Below are positions 1 through 7,448 of a DNA stretch of 37,647 nucleotides, one piece after another. Origin of the DNA: Deltaproteobacteria bacterium (GTDB lineage: Bacteria > Desulfobacterota > BSN033 > UBA1163); contig JAGVBT010000165.1 of NCBI GenBank assembly GCA_020059605.1, forward strand, positions 1 to 37,647. Direction: 5' to 3'. Position 1 is the first letter of the stretch. Every line of letters starts with the position of its first letter. The notes under the pieces were generated by a model that saw only the letters and a program-made list of their open reading frames with translations, searched no databases and had not been told where the DNA came from. The translations under genes were made by a program, and so were the position numbers.

Positions 1-113
1 AGGTTAGACTATGGGCCACAAAAGAGTCTTTCAGCCGGTCATTTCAATCGATCTCATATTCCCCTCTTCCTTTTTACACAAAAAGCTTGACATGACCGAA
101 TTCAGAGGTGGGC

Positions 114-142
114 TTGACAATTGAGAAGAAATATGGTTTATT
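114..142 (+). promoter_or_regulatory. Candidate promoter of the rpmH operon
   Basis: TTGACA at 114-119 is followed after 17 bp by TTTATT at 137-142, a plausible sigma-70 pair about 50 bp before the rpmH start. A second TTGACA at 87-92 has no good -10 box. TTTTACACA at 72-80 matches a relaxed DnaA-box pattern, but a single copy proves nothing. The rest of bases 1-194 shows no gene. Confidence 0.35.
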
Positions 143-194
143 CAAAAAGTTTAATCATTTCAAAAAACAAGACACTTTTGAAAAGAGGGATTTA

Positions 195-332
195 ATGAAA
201 AGAACTTATCAGCCGAGTAATGTCAAAAGAAAGAGAACCCACGGTTTTTTAGAAAGAATGAGTACCCGGAGCGGGCGGAACGTTTTGAAACGAAGGAGAG
301 CCAAGGGAAGGAAGAGGCTGACCGTCCAGTGA
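195..332 (+). CDS. rpmH: 50S ribosomal protein L34
   Basis: This is the small basic protein of the large ribosomal subunit. The 45-residue product begins [18 protein letters not shown] and ends in the Lys/Arg-rich [11 protein letters not shown], which is the near-invariant L34 pattern at the family's usual length. The frame is open further upstream to 108, but the start at 195 is chosen because L34 proteins begin with MKRT(Y/F)QPS and GAGGGA lies just before it. Its stop overlaps the GTG start of rnpA, so translation is probably coupled. It heads the usual rpmH-rnpA-yidD-yidC-jag-mnmE operon found near the origin in many bacteria. Confidence 0.97.
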   Translation: MKRTYQPSNVKRKRTHGFLERMSTRSGRNVLKRRRAKGRKRLTVQ

Positions 333-664
333 AAGGGTTGTTCAGACTCACCCGAAAGGAGAGGATCGCCCTTCCCCGGGATTTCAGAGGGGTGATGAAG
401 AAAGGAAAGCGGTTCGCCTCAAAGAATTTTATTTTTTTTCTAAGGGAGAATGAAAAGGGGTATCACCGATTGGGGATCGTGGCAAAGAAGGAGATCGGCC
501 CGGCGACCTTACGCAATAGAATGAAACGGTATCTCCGGGAGTTCTTTCGCCTCAACAAACATCGAATCAAAGGGGCAAGTGATTTGATCATCCTCATTAA
601 AAAGGGGTCCCTTCCGAATCGATATGGAGAAGCGGAAGAAGAATTAAAAAAGGTCTTGATATGA
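329..664 (+). CDS. rnpA: Ribonuclease P protein component
   Basis: This is the protein cofactor that binds RNase P RNA and helps it remove 5' leaders from pre-tRNAs. The 111-residue product carries the family signature [13 protein letters not shown] at about residues 62-74 and is basic throughout. The GTG start overlaps the rpmH stop (GTGA), and the 3' end overlaps the ATG of yidD by four bases (ATGA). Its RNA partner rnpB is also in this window, at 20148-20612 on the minus strand. Length and motif are normal for the family. Confidence 0.95.
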   Translation: MKGLFRLTRKERIALPRDFRGVMKKGKRFASKNFIFFLRENEKGYHRLGIVAKKEIGPATLRNRMKRYLREFFRLNKHRIKGASDLIILIKKGSLPNRYGEAEEELKKVLI

Positions 665-915
665 GAAATCAGAGAATTAGCCGTGTACTAAGGGGAGGGG
701 CAATCATGCTGATCCATGTCTATCAGCATACGTTCTCGCTCCTTCTCGGCCCTTGCTGCCGTTTTACCCCTTCCTGTTCCTCCTATGCCTCAGAATCGAT
801 TGACCGGTTCGGGATAGTGGAGGGGATCAAGCTTTCCATAAAGAGGCTCATCAGATGCCATCCTTTAAGTTCCGGCGGATATGACCCGATTCCAGAAATC
901 ACCAAAAATAATTAG
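661..915 (+). CDS. yidD: Membrane protein insertion efficiency factor YidD
   Basis: The 84-residue product has the YidD/DUF37 pattern: an N-terminal amphipathic stretch, the cysteine motif [12 protein letters not shown] at about residues 32-43, and a C-terminal [14 protein letters not shown]. YidD proteins associate with the inner membrane and assist YidC-dependent insertion; the exact biochemical role is not settled. It overlaps rnpA by four bases and lies 21 bp before yidC, the standard position. An internal ATG at residue 16 is a less likely start, because the first ATG is coupled to the rnpA stop. Confidence 0.95.
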   Translation: MRNQRISRVLRGGAIMLIHVYQHTFSLLLGPCCRFTPSCSSYASESIDRFGIVEGIKLSIKRLIRCHPLSSGGYDPIPEITKNN

Positions 916-936
916 GAAGGAAGATTAAAAGAAGCA

Positions 937-2655
937 ATGATGGATAAAAGAGCTTTATTGGCAATCGCATTGACATTTTTTGTAATTTTCTTCTGGGGGG
1001 TTATCCAGTCGAAGTTTTTTCCCCAGCCCCCTTCAGACCAACCCCAGAAAGAAGTCAAGAGGGAAGAAACGGTCCCTGGGGATAAGAGGGAGATAAAACC
1101 CATTGCGGAGAGGCCCGTCTCGAAGCCAAAGGTTGCAGTTAAAAAAGAAACCCATATTGAGACCCCCCATTTTCTGGCCGTTATTACCAATGATGACGCA
1201 AGGTTAAAACATTTTAAGCTTAAACAATATGAGGACAAGGTCGAAGAATCCCTTTTAACCATAAGTCTGACACAGTTCTTCGGGAATCTCTTCGGGGGTA
1301 AAGCAGAGAAGCCAAAGAAACCGGAACCCCTCGATCTGGTCAATACGAAGGAAGAGGAAGGACTTCCCCTGGGGCTTGTTTTCCAGCCATTCTCCGACCA
1401 TGAGAGATGGGAGGTCGATAAAGAGAAACTCCGATTGCTAAACCCCGGGGAAAAAGGCGAAGTCATCTTTTCTAAAAATTTAGATAATGGATTGAAATTA
1501 TTAAAGAAATATAAGTTTTTATCAGATAATAAAGTCATCGATATCGAAGTAGAGGTCCAGAACCCAACCGCAGGACAGGTTTCTGCGCAAATGGGATTGG
1601 AATGGGTTGGAAGAGTTGAGCTAGAGAAGTTTGCAGAAGACGGAAATAAGGATTTTGGATTGAAATATTCTTTTATGAAGGATCAGAAAGTGGAGAGAAA
1701 AGAACTGGGTGGGGCGGGCGCTTCGGGTTGCACGCCGGGTTGCGGAGCGCCGAAGAAACGAATCGATCCCTTTGAATGGTCGGATCAGGGGAGGATAGGA
1801 TGGTACGCCTTTGAGGGAGAGTATTTTACGGCCCTTCTCGTTCCACCATCATCTGAAGAAAATATCAACCTGAGCATAAAAGGAAATGAAAACAATACGT
1901 TAATAGCCAAACTGGTCGCTTCTCCATTCACTTTGCAGCCGGGGGGAATCTTCCGGACGAATTACAGGGTCTACCTCGGACCCAAAGTGACGGCCCCATT
2001 GAAAGAGCTAGGTGTAGGCGCAGAGGGTTTGATCGATTTCGGTTTCTTTACGGTTGTTGCCAAACCCCTGCTTTGGTTTCTGAAGACGACCCATATCGTC
2101 ACGAAAAATTTCGGAATCGATATTCTCATCCTCAGCATATTGATCAAAATCATATTCCTTCCATTGACACAGATCAGCATGAAGTCAATGAAGGAAATGC
2201 AGAAGGTCCAGCCGGAAATGAAGCGGCTCAAGGAGCAATTCAAAAATGATAAGGCGAGGGTTCAACAGGAGATCATGCTTCTTTACAAGAGGCGGAAGAT
2301 TAACCCCATGAGCGGTTGCCTTCCCATGCTCGTTCAGATCCCGGTCTTCATTGCCCTCTACAATGCACTCCAGAATTCGATCGAGATGAGACATGCCCCA
2401 TTTCTCTTCTGGATCAGGGACCTCTCAGCAAAAGATCCCATCTATATTACGCCCATCATCATGGGTGCGACCATGGTCCTTCAGCAGAAGATGACCCCTA
2501 CTGCCGCCGATCCGGCTCAGGCAAAGATTTTTATGTTGATGCCGATTATGTTTACCTTTCTATTTCTTAATTTTCCATCCGGCCTGGTATTATATTGGAT
2601 GGTCACCAATATCCTGTCGATCGCACATCAATATTATATGAACAAGATGCAATGA
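937..2655 (+). CDS. yidC: Membrane protein insertase YidC
   Basis: This 572-residue inner-membrane insertase has the Gram-negative layout: an N-terminal signal-anchor (residues 4-24), a large periplasmic P1 domain (about 60-350), then the conserved C-terminal insertase with about five membrane segments. The core is recognisable from DILILSILIKIIFLPLTQ, the following KSMKEMQKVQPEMKRLKEQF, and NPMSGCLPMLVQIPVFIALY. A second ATG directly follows the first. GGAAGGAAGAT just upstream can act as ribosome binding site. The P1 domain holds an unusual Gly/Cys stretch, SGCTPGCGAP (about residue 264). It sits between yidD and jag in the usual operon. Confidence 0.97.
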   Translation: MMDKRALLAIALTFFVIFFWGVIQSKFFPQPPSDQPQKEVKREETVPGDKREIKPIAERPVSKPKVAVKKETHIETPHFLAVITNDDARLKHFKLKQYEDKVEESLLTISLTQFFGNLFGGKAEKPKKPEPLDLVNTKEEEGLPLGLVFQPFSDHERWEVDKEKLRLLNPGEKGEVIFSKNLDNGLKLLKKYKFLSDNKVIDIEVEVQNPTAGQVSAQMGLEWVGRVELEKFAEDGNKDFGLKYSFMKDQKVERKELGGAGASGCTPGCGAPKKRIDPFEWSDQGRIGWYAFEGEYFTALLVPPSSEENINLSIKGNENNTLIAKLVASPFTLQPGGIFRTNYRVYLGPKVTAPLKELGVGAEGLIDFGFFTVVAKPLLWFLKTTHIVTKNFGIDILILSILIKIIFLPLTQISMKSMKEMQKVQPEMKRLKEQFKNDKARVQQEIMLLYKRRKINPMSGCLPMLVQIPVFIALYNALQNSIEMRHAPFLFWIRDLSAKDPIYITPIIMGATMVLQQKMTPTAADPAQAKIFMLMPIMFTFLFLNFPSGLVLYWMVTNILSIAHQYYMNKMQ

Positions 2656-2665
2656 GGATAGACCG

Positions 2666-3130
2666 TTGAAAGAAGAAGGTATCGAGATTGCCGGGAAGTT
2701 GATGAGGGAACTTCTGGAGGGCATGGAAATGAAGGCCCGTGTGGAAGTTTCTTTGAAAGGAGAAGACCTCTATCTTGATATCTCGGGAGAGAAGGAAGAT
2801 ATCCTGATCGGAAAACATGGCAAAACGCTTGAATCCCTTCAATTTCTTTTTAACCGTATGTTAAACAAACAGCTTAAGGAAGGGATAAGGGTCTTTATTG
2901 ATGTAAACGGCTATAAAGAGAGGAGAGCCGATTCTTTAACAAAGATGGCTGCCCGCCTAGGAGAGAGAGTCAAAAGGGGCGAAAAACCCCTTACGATAGG
3001 CCCTTTCAACTCTCATGACCGAAGAATCATTCATTTGGCTCTAAAGGAAGACCACGCCCTAACCACGGAAAGCATTGGGGAAGGGGAGGTGAAAAGAATC
3101 AGGATTGTCCCTAAGAGTCAAACCCCTTGA
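2666..3130 (+). CDS. jag: Jag/KhpB RNA-binding protein (KH and R3H domains)
   Basis: The 154-residue product has a KH domain with the GxxG-type loop IGKHGKTLESLQFL (about residues 47-60), then an R3H domain ending DRRIIHLALKEDH (about 118-130). Family members bind RNA and in some bacteria influence cell division and envelope functions. The start is TTG, 10 bp after yidC. The separate N-terminal Jag-N domain of longer homologues is absent, giving the short form. Its stop overlaps the TTG start of mnmE (TTGA). The position between yidC and mnmE is the standard one. Confidence 0.92.
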   Translation: MKEEGIEIAGKLMRELLEGMEMKARVEVSLKGEDLYLDISGEKEDILIGKHGKTLESLQFLFNRMLNKQLKEGIRVFIDVNGYKERRADSLTKMAARLGERVKRGEKPLTIGPFNSHDRRIIHLALKEDHALTTESIGEGEVKRIRIVPKSQTP

Positions 3131-4551
3131 AACAAAATAATACTAATTTTTCTAAAGGTAGTTTTCCGGAAGAAAGGGATACGATTGCCGCCATTTCAAC
3201 CCCTTTCGGGGAGAGCGGCATAGGCATCGTTCGGATGAGCGGTCTACTGTCCGGATCGATCGCCCGGAAGCTATTCAGACCGAAACATACTCCATTCTCT
3301 TTCGTTTCCCACCATTTTCATTATGGAGAGCTCATCGATCCGGAAAATGGGAATCCCGTCGATGAAGTCCTCGTTGTCCTGATGAAGTCCCCAAAAACCT
3401 ATACAAGAGAGGATATTGTCGAAATTCATTGCCATGGAGGGTATTTCATCCTCCGGAAAGCGCTGGAGTTGGTCTTGGGGCAAGGGGCGAGAATGGCCCT
3501 ACCGGGTGAGTTTACCAAAAGGGCATTTCTGAACGGCAGAATCGATCTTACACAGGCTGAAGCCGTAATCGATCTGATCAAGGCAAAGACCAGGGAAAGC
3601 CTCGAGATTGCCGGACAACAATTGAGGGGGCTCCTTTATAGAGAAATGGCTTCAGTCAGAGAGAAGTTGGTCCAAAACTTAGCCATGTTAGAAGCTCACA
3701 TCGATTTTCCGGAGGAGGAGATCGAAGCCATTCCTTTAACGAAAATGAAGGAGGATCTGCTGGATAAGGTTAAAAAATTGGAGGAATGGATTTCGACCCA
3801 CGAAGAGGGAAGGGTATTCAGAGAAGGGGTATCATGCGCAATTACCGGGAAAACAAATGTGGGAAAGTCAAGCCTCCTTAATATATTATTAAAGCAGGAG
3901 AGGGCGATTGTAACCCCAATTCCCGGGACAACGAGGGATGTGATCGAAGAGGTATTGAATATCCATGGCATTCCGGTCCGCCTGATGGATACGGCCGGGT
4001 TGAGAAAGGCTGCTATGAATTCGATTGAGCGGGAAGGGGTGCGGAGAGCGAAGGAGCGGGTGGCCGACGCCGACCTCGTTCTTTTGATGATCGATGGAAG
4101 CAGGAAACTGGATGAAGATGATGAAGAAATATTTCGCGAGATAGATGCGAAAAAGAAGGTTGTAGTTCTTAACAAAAAAGATCTTTCCCGGAAGGTTTCT
4201 CTAAAATCGATGAAAGAAAGGTTTCCTGACCATTCCATTGTCCAGATTTCAGCCCTTAAGGGCGAAGGGATCGAGGATTTACAACAGGCAATCTATTTCT
4301 CACTGCTTCATCGAGACATAAGGGTATCTCCAGAACACCTGATCGTAGCTAATATCCGCCACAAGATAGCCCTTTCGAATACCAGGCAGATCCTTTTGGA
4401 TGCATTGAGGGGACTGGAAGAGGGGGTTTCTCTCGAATTTATTGCCTTTGAAATACGCTCGGCCCTCGACAGCCTCGGGGAGATAGTGGGAGAGACGACC
4501 AGCGAAGAAGTTTTAAATCGCGTCTTCGACCAATTCTGCATTGGCAAATAA
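3127..4551 (+). CDS. mnmE: tRNA modification GTPase MnmE
   Basis: With MnmG this GTPase makes the 5-carboxymethylaminomethyl group on U34 of certain tRNAs. The 474-residue product has an N-terminal tetrahydrofolate-binding domain (DTIAAISTPFGESGIGIVR), a helical domain, and an inserted Ras-like G domain with GKTNVGKSSLLN (G1), DTAGLR (G3) and NKKD (G4). It ends in FCIGK, carrying the conserved C-terminal cysteine of the CxGK motif. The start is TTG, overlapping the jag stop. The partner gene mnmG, normally next downstream, is not in the window; the operon ends here at a 650-bp gap. Confidence 0.97.
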   Translation: MKQNNTNFSKGSFPEERDTIAAISTPFGESGIGIVRMSGLLSGSIARKLFRPKHTPFSFVSHHFHYGELIDPENGNPVDEVLVVLMKSPKTYTREDIVEIHCHGGYFILRKALELVLGQGARMALPGEFTKRAFLNGRIDLTQAEAVIDLIKAKTRESLEIAGQQLRGLLYREMASVREKLVQNLAMLEAHIDFPEEEIEAIPLTKMKEDLLDKVKKLEEWISTHEEGRVFREGVSCAITGKTNVGKSSLLNILLKQERAIVTPIPGTTRDVIEEVLNIHGIPVRLMDTAGLRKAAMNSIEREGVRRAKERVADADLVLLMIDGSRKLDEDDEEIFREIDAKKKVVVLNKKDLSRKVSLKSMKERFPDHSIVQISALKGEGIEDLQQAIYFSLLHRDIRVSPEHLIVANIRHKIALSNTRQILLDALRGLEEGVSLEFIAFEIRSALDSLGEIVGETTSEEVLNRVFDQFCIGK

Positions 4552-4592
4552 CCCTATTGCCATTACGAAATCCGCATTGCGAAATTTAAAAA

Positions 4593-4608
4593 TGTTTCAC
4601 GTGAAACA
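4593..4608. other. parS: parS centromere site (ParB binding)
   Basis: TGTTTCACGTGAAACA is a perfect 16-bp palindrome matching the bacterial parS consensus (TGTTNCACGTGAAACA). parS sites load the ParB-CTP clamp for chromosome segregation and cluster near oriC, agreeing with the rpmH-mnmE block next to it. parA and parB themselves are not in the window. A chance occurrence of this exact 16-mer in about 38 kb is very unlikely. Confidence 0.87.
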
Positions 4609-4974
4609 TATCGTAAGTAATTACTTGCCTGTTGGGCTCCGTACCCCAATAATATTCTTTACCGCGGCGTTGGCATAGATCTTTGTGTCTGGAGATAAGA
4701 ACGACCAAACTGCTCAACTAATATATTGATATTGTTAATTTTTTAAAAATATGGAAGTTTGGAACATATTCACTCATACATAATATTCTGGAAAAAAATA
4801 TTAAAGGAAGATTTTTGTTATCCCCGCACAAGCAATAATTCAGTGTTTTCATATAGTTATGGTTATCTAAATTCCCGTTTTCACGGAGCGACTTTTTACG
4901 ATTCTATCATAATAAACTTTGGAATTTTATATTGAAATAATAATAATTTAAATAGGTTATAATGAAAAAATATC

Positions 4975-5003
4975 TTGACACTACCTATTCACATATATAT
5001 AAT
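4975..5003 (+). promoter_or_regulatory. Consensus sigma-70 promoter
   Basis: TTGACA (4975-4980) and TATAAT (4998-5003) are both exact consensus hexamers with the ideal 17-bp spacer, reading rightward. The first gene downstream is the cupin at 5203, leaving a leader of about 190 nt that contains the attC-like hairpin. It may drive the small accessory genes, or a short RNA. Confidence 0.65.
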
Positions 5004-5065
5004 CCCTCCGTCTTTTTGATTTTCGTGTACTCAAAGGCGGGACAAAAAGCAAAAAAAAGTTTAAG

Positions 5066-5131
5066 CCCGAACAATCGACTCCACCGGATCGCCGATAACC
5101 CCGACTCTGGCTGAGAGCCTTAACGTTATGC
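5066..5131 (+). other. attC-like recombination site (tentative)
   Basis: The sequence can fold like an integron attC: outer AAC (5070-5072) pairs with GTT (5125-5127). Spacers of 6 and 7 nt follow, then CTC/GAG, CA/TG, CC/GG and GGA/TCT, with A5114 and C5111 left unpaired on one arm and a 17-nt loop. The right end GTTATGC only partly fits the R-box GTTRRRY. No integron integrase is in the window. The call rests on fold shape alone. Confidence 0.35.
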
Positions 5132-5202
5132 CAAAATTATTAGAGCATACTTCTATTTCGTGATTTTGGTATGCCGGAAAAAACGTGATGCGAGGATAGA
5201 GC

Positions 5203-5571
5203 ATGAGATTGGAGAAAATCAACCTTTTGGAAAAGTTTGAACAGCTGCCCGGTGGCAACTATGCAGTGGGTGTGGTCGCCAAGATGAACGACTACGAGTT
5301 CAAAATCGTGAGATTCAAAGGCGACTTCGTCTGGCACCGCCATCCTGAGACAGACGAGACATTCATTCTTTTAGAAGGCACGCTTGTGATGAACTTCCGG
5401 GACCGAACGGTGGAAGTTCACGCTGGGGAGATGATTGTCGTTCCGAAAGGGGTCGAGCATAAGCCATCTTCCGGAAACGGATACAAAGCCCTCCTCATCG
5501 AGCCGGCGGGAGTCCTCAATACCGGCGACATTCAGGGCGAGATGACTCTCCAAAGGATTGAATGGGTGTAA
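5203..5571 (+). CDS. Small cupin-domain protein
   Basis: This is a 122-residue single-domain cupin. Motif 1 is GDFVWHRHPETDETFILLEG (about residues 39-58), giving the HxH and Glu metal ligands; motif 2 is GEMIVVPKGVEHKPSS (about 75-90), giving the last His. Such proteins form a metal-binding beta barrel in the cytosol; the substrate cannot be told from sequence. The start is supported by GCGAGGAT about 8 bp upstream. It is the first gene after the consensus promoter and the attC-like site, and is followed by a VOC-family gene. Confidence 0.9.
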   Translation: MRLEKINLLEKFEQLPGGNYAVGVVAKMNDYEFKIVRFKGDFVWHRHPETDETFILLEGTLVMNFRDRTVEVHAGEMIVVPKGVEHKPSSGNGYKALLIEPAGVLNTGDIQGEMTLQRIEWV

Positions 5572-5674
5572 CGTCGATGATTGCCTAATCATACAATCGA
5601 ATGGACTCAATGAAACCAGCGGCTTTTTGACCATGCCGTGCCTGCGTCTCTCGTGATGGGCGTTTGGTGAAAGA

Positions 5675-6124
5675 ATGAAAGCCAGATATAAACATACCAA
5701 CATCGTAGCGGCAGAGTGGCGCCGGCTTGCCAAATTTTATCAGGAGGTCTTTGCCTGCAAGCCGATCCCTCCCGAGCGTGACCTTCAAGGGCCATGGCTT
5801 GCAAAAGGAACCGGCGTACCGGATGCACACTTCATCGGTGTCCATCTGCGACTTCCAGGCCATGGAGAAGATGGTCCGACACTGGAAATCTACCAGTATT
5901 CTCAAAACAAACCAAGATTGCCGATTGCTGCCAATCGTGAAGGCATCACGCATCTTGCTTTCGAGGTTGATGATGTCGAACAGGCCACGGCTGCAGTTCT
6001 CAGTCACGGCGGAACCCGGGTTGGAGAGATGGCTTGCGCCGAAGTGAGGGGCGTCGGGCGTTTGACCTTCGTTTATTGTGCAGATCCGGAAGGCAACCTC
6101 ATCGAATTGCAAGCGTGGGAATAA
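5675..6124 (+). CDS. VOC-family (glyoxalase/bleomycin-resistance-like) protein
   Basis: This 149-residue protein has the paired beta-alpha-beta-beta-beta layout of the vicinal oxygen chelate fold: KHTNIVAAEWRRLAKFYQEVF at the start, LEIYQYSQNKP in the middle, ITHLAFEVDDVEQATAAVLSHGG and the C-terminal FVYCADPEGNLIELQAWE. Glu and His at typical metal positions are visible. Members include glyoxalases, dioxygenases and antibiotic-binding proteins; the substrate is unknown. A closely similar but frameshifted copy lies at 8454-8950, so the two are duplicates. The transposase element begins 66 bp downstream. Confidence 0.92.
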   Translation: MKARYKHTNIVAAEWRRLAKFYQEVFACKPIPPERDLQGPWLAKGTGVPDAHFIGVHLRLPGHGEDGPTLEIYQYSQNKPRLPIAANREGITHLAFEVDDVEQATAAVLSHGGTRVGEMACAEVRGVGRLTFVYCADPEGNLIELQAWE

Positions 6125-6190
6125 TATGTGGGGATACTGATCAACCCCCCCTGTCAACAGGGAAAAGAAGCCCAGTGGAATATAAAAAAA

Positions 6191-6214
6191 GGGACGCTGT
6201 TAACTTATTAACTT
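6191..6214 (+). repeat. Left terminal inverted repeat
   Basis: The 24-bp repeat starts GGGACGCTGTTAACTTATTA. It is the exact reverse complement of 7250-7273. It contains the inner dyad TTAACTTATTAACTT, and the next base on each side breaks the symmetry. Confidence 0.92.
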
Positions 6215-6248
6215 GACATTTAAGGGAAATACCGGTAATGAATTGGTT

Positions 6249-7256
6249 ATGCCAAGGAAATCTCGAATAGATGCCGTTGGTGCCTTGCACCATATCATGG
6301 TTAGGGGGATTGAGCGAAGTAAGATATTTTTAAATGATGCTGACCGGGATCATTTCGTCTCACGGTTGGGAGACATCCTGCAAGAGACAAAGACGATATG
6401 TTACGCATGGGCACTTCTTCCGAATCACTTTCACCTACTTCTCAGGACCGGCCCTATATCGATCTCGACAGTTATGAGACGCCTATTGACGGGTTATGCT
6501 GTTTGGTTTAATCAGGTCCACCGAAGGCTTGGCCACTTATTTCAGAACCGCTTCAAATCAATTTTATGCCAGGAAAATGTATATTTGATGGAGTTGGTAA
6601 GATATATACACTTGAATCCCATCCGGGCAGGAATCGTGCGGAATTTGCGAGAACTTGAAAGTTATCCATATAATGGTCATAGCGTTTTGCTTGGAAAAAT
6701 AAAGAGAGAATGGCAAGAAACGTCAGGGGTACTGGGGTTTTTCGGAGAGAAAGTCACGTTGGCAAGACGTGCATATAAAGAATTTATGGAGAAAGGAGTT
6801 GGGCAAGGAAGGCGGACTGATCTCACCGGAGGAGGTCTCATTCGAAGTGCTGGTGGATGGGAAGGGGTGAAAGCCCTTAAGAAGAATCATGTTTATCAGA
6901 GGAGTGATGAAAGGATCTTAGGAGATGGGGAGTTTGTGAGTAGGGTGCTTGCGGCAGCGGAAGAGGCAATGGAGAAACGCTATGAACTTCAATCCCGCGG
7001 GATCAGTCTGGACAAGGTAGCATCCAGGGTATCGGAAGTTCTGGGTTCCAGGCAAGGGACCGTTTGGTTCAAAGGAAGGTATAGAGAAGTAGTGAAGGCA
7101 AGAAGCCTTTTCTGTTACTGGATGGTTAGAGAACTTGGGATGCCAATGTCGGTCTTGGCGAAAAAGTTTGGGATATCAATCCCAGCAGTAAGTAAATCTG
7201 TTGCACGGGGGAGAGCCATGGCAGACCAAAACGGGTTTTATCTGGTACCAAGTTAA
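6249..7256 (+). CDS. REP-associated tyrosine transposase-like protein (Y1_Tnp)
   Basis: The 335-residue product starts MPRKSRIDAVGALHHIMVRG, the usual start of this family; the frame extends to a TTG at 6213 but that codon lies at the edge of the inverted repeat. The HUH motif is PNHFHLLLRT (about residues 58-67) and the likely catalytic tyrosine is in RYIHLNPIRAG (about residue 119), as in IS200-like and RAYT enzymes that cut and rejoin single-stranded DNA. The C-terminus (about 275-325, LFCYWMVRELGMPMSVLAKK) is a helix-turn-helix resembling the DnaA domain IV often attached to these proteins. The stop codon lies inside the right repeat. Confidence 0.9.
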   Translation: MPRKSRIDAVGALHHIMVRGIERSKIFLNDADRDHFVSRLGDILQETKTICYAWALLPNHFHLLLRTGPISISTVMRRLLTGYAVWFNQVHRRLGHLFQNRFKSILCQENVYLMELVRYIHLNPIRAGIVRNLRELESYPYNGHSVLLGKIKREWQETSGVLGFFGEKVTLARRAYKEFMEKGVGQGRRTDLTGGGLIRSAGGWEGVKALKKNHVYQRSDERILGDGEFVSRVLAAAEEAMEKRYELQSRGISLDKVASRVSEVLGSRQGTVWFKGRYREVVKARSLFCYWMVRELGMPMSVLAKKFGISIPAVSKSVARGRAMADQNGFYLVPS

Positions 7257-7273
7257 TAAGTTAACAGCGTCCC
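7250..7273 (+). repeat. Right terminal inverted repeat
   Basis: It ends in GTTAACAGCGTCCC and is the perfect reverse complement of 6191-6214. It includes the transposase stop codon (7254-7256), so coding and terminal sequence overlap. Confidence 0.92.
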
Positions 7274-7277
7274 CTAA

Positions 7278-7448
7278 TTCACACGGAAGTCTGTCGGGAA
7301 TGCATTACGCGATATAAGCAAAAAGCACAAGGAGTTGGTAAGAATCGAATTGCTGCGATGGGACGATTCAGACAAAAACGTTGCCCAAACTCACAAACTG
7401 GCATCCAGGTTCCTAAAAAAGAACGGGGGAAAAAATGAAGAAAGATAA
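7278..7448 (+). pseudogene. C-terminal fragment of an AlkD-like DNA alkylation repair (HEAT-repeat) gene
   Basis: The frame is open from 7278 to a TAA at 7446-7448 and reads SVGNALRDISKKHKELVRIE, then LLRWDDSDKNVAQTHKLASRFL. The first stretch resembles the last HEAT-like repeat of bacterial DNA alkylation repair proteins, recognised from recall only. There is no start codon with a binding site, and the open frame begins four bases after the transposase element, so it is a decapitated remnant. Its end overlaps the start of the AhpD-like gene by 14 bp, suggesting the two genes were once translationally coupled. Confidence 0.6.

Larger units (their letters stand above)
4552..5202 (+). other. AT-rich intergenic region with parS, a promoter and an attC-like site
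   Basis: This 651-bp stretch has no convincing coding frame. It starts with short repeat-like sequence (AAATCCGCATTGCGAAAT, 4569-4586), then the parS palindrome (4593-4608), then about 350 bp of very AT-rich DNA, a consensus promoter (4975-5003) and an attC-like hairpin (5066-5131). Each has its own entry. In related operons this is where mnmG, rsmG, parA and parB would be expected. Confidence 0.8.
6191..7273 (+). mobile_element. Y1/RAYT transposase element with 24-bp terminal inverted repeats
   Basis: A 1083-bp unit bounded by perfect 24-bp inverted repeats (6191-6214 and 7250-7273) contains a single Y1-transposase gene on the plus strand. No target-site duplication is visible, as expected for HUH-type single-strand transposition. 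Sequence right of the element holds a gene fragment (7278-7448) whose 5' part is not on the left side, so the insertion came with a deletion or rearrangement. Long perfect inverted termini are unusual for IS200-like elements. Confidence 0.8.

Noticed and set aside
108..194. N-terminal extension of L34
   Set aside because: The extra 29 residues are AT-rich, not found in L34 proteins, and cross the likely promoter region.
912..1538. 208-codon minus-strand frame inside yidC
   Set aside because: It is the shadow of yidC. It has no start signal and its composition is the low-complexity kind produced opposite charged helices.
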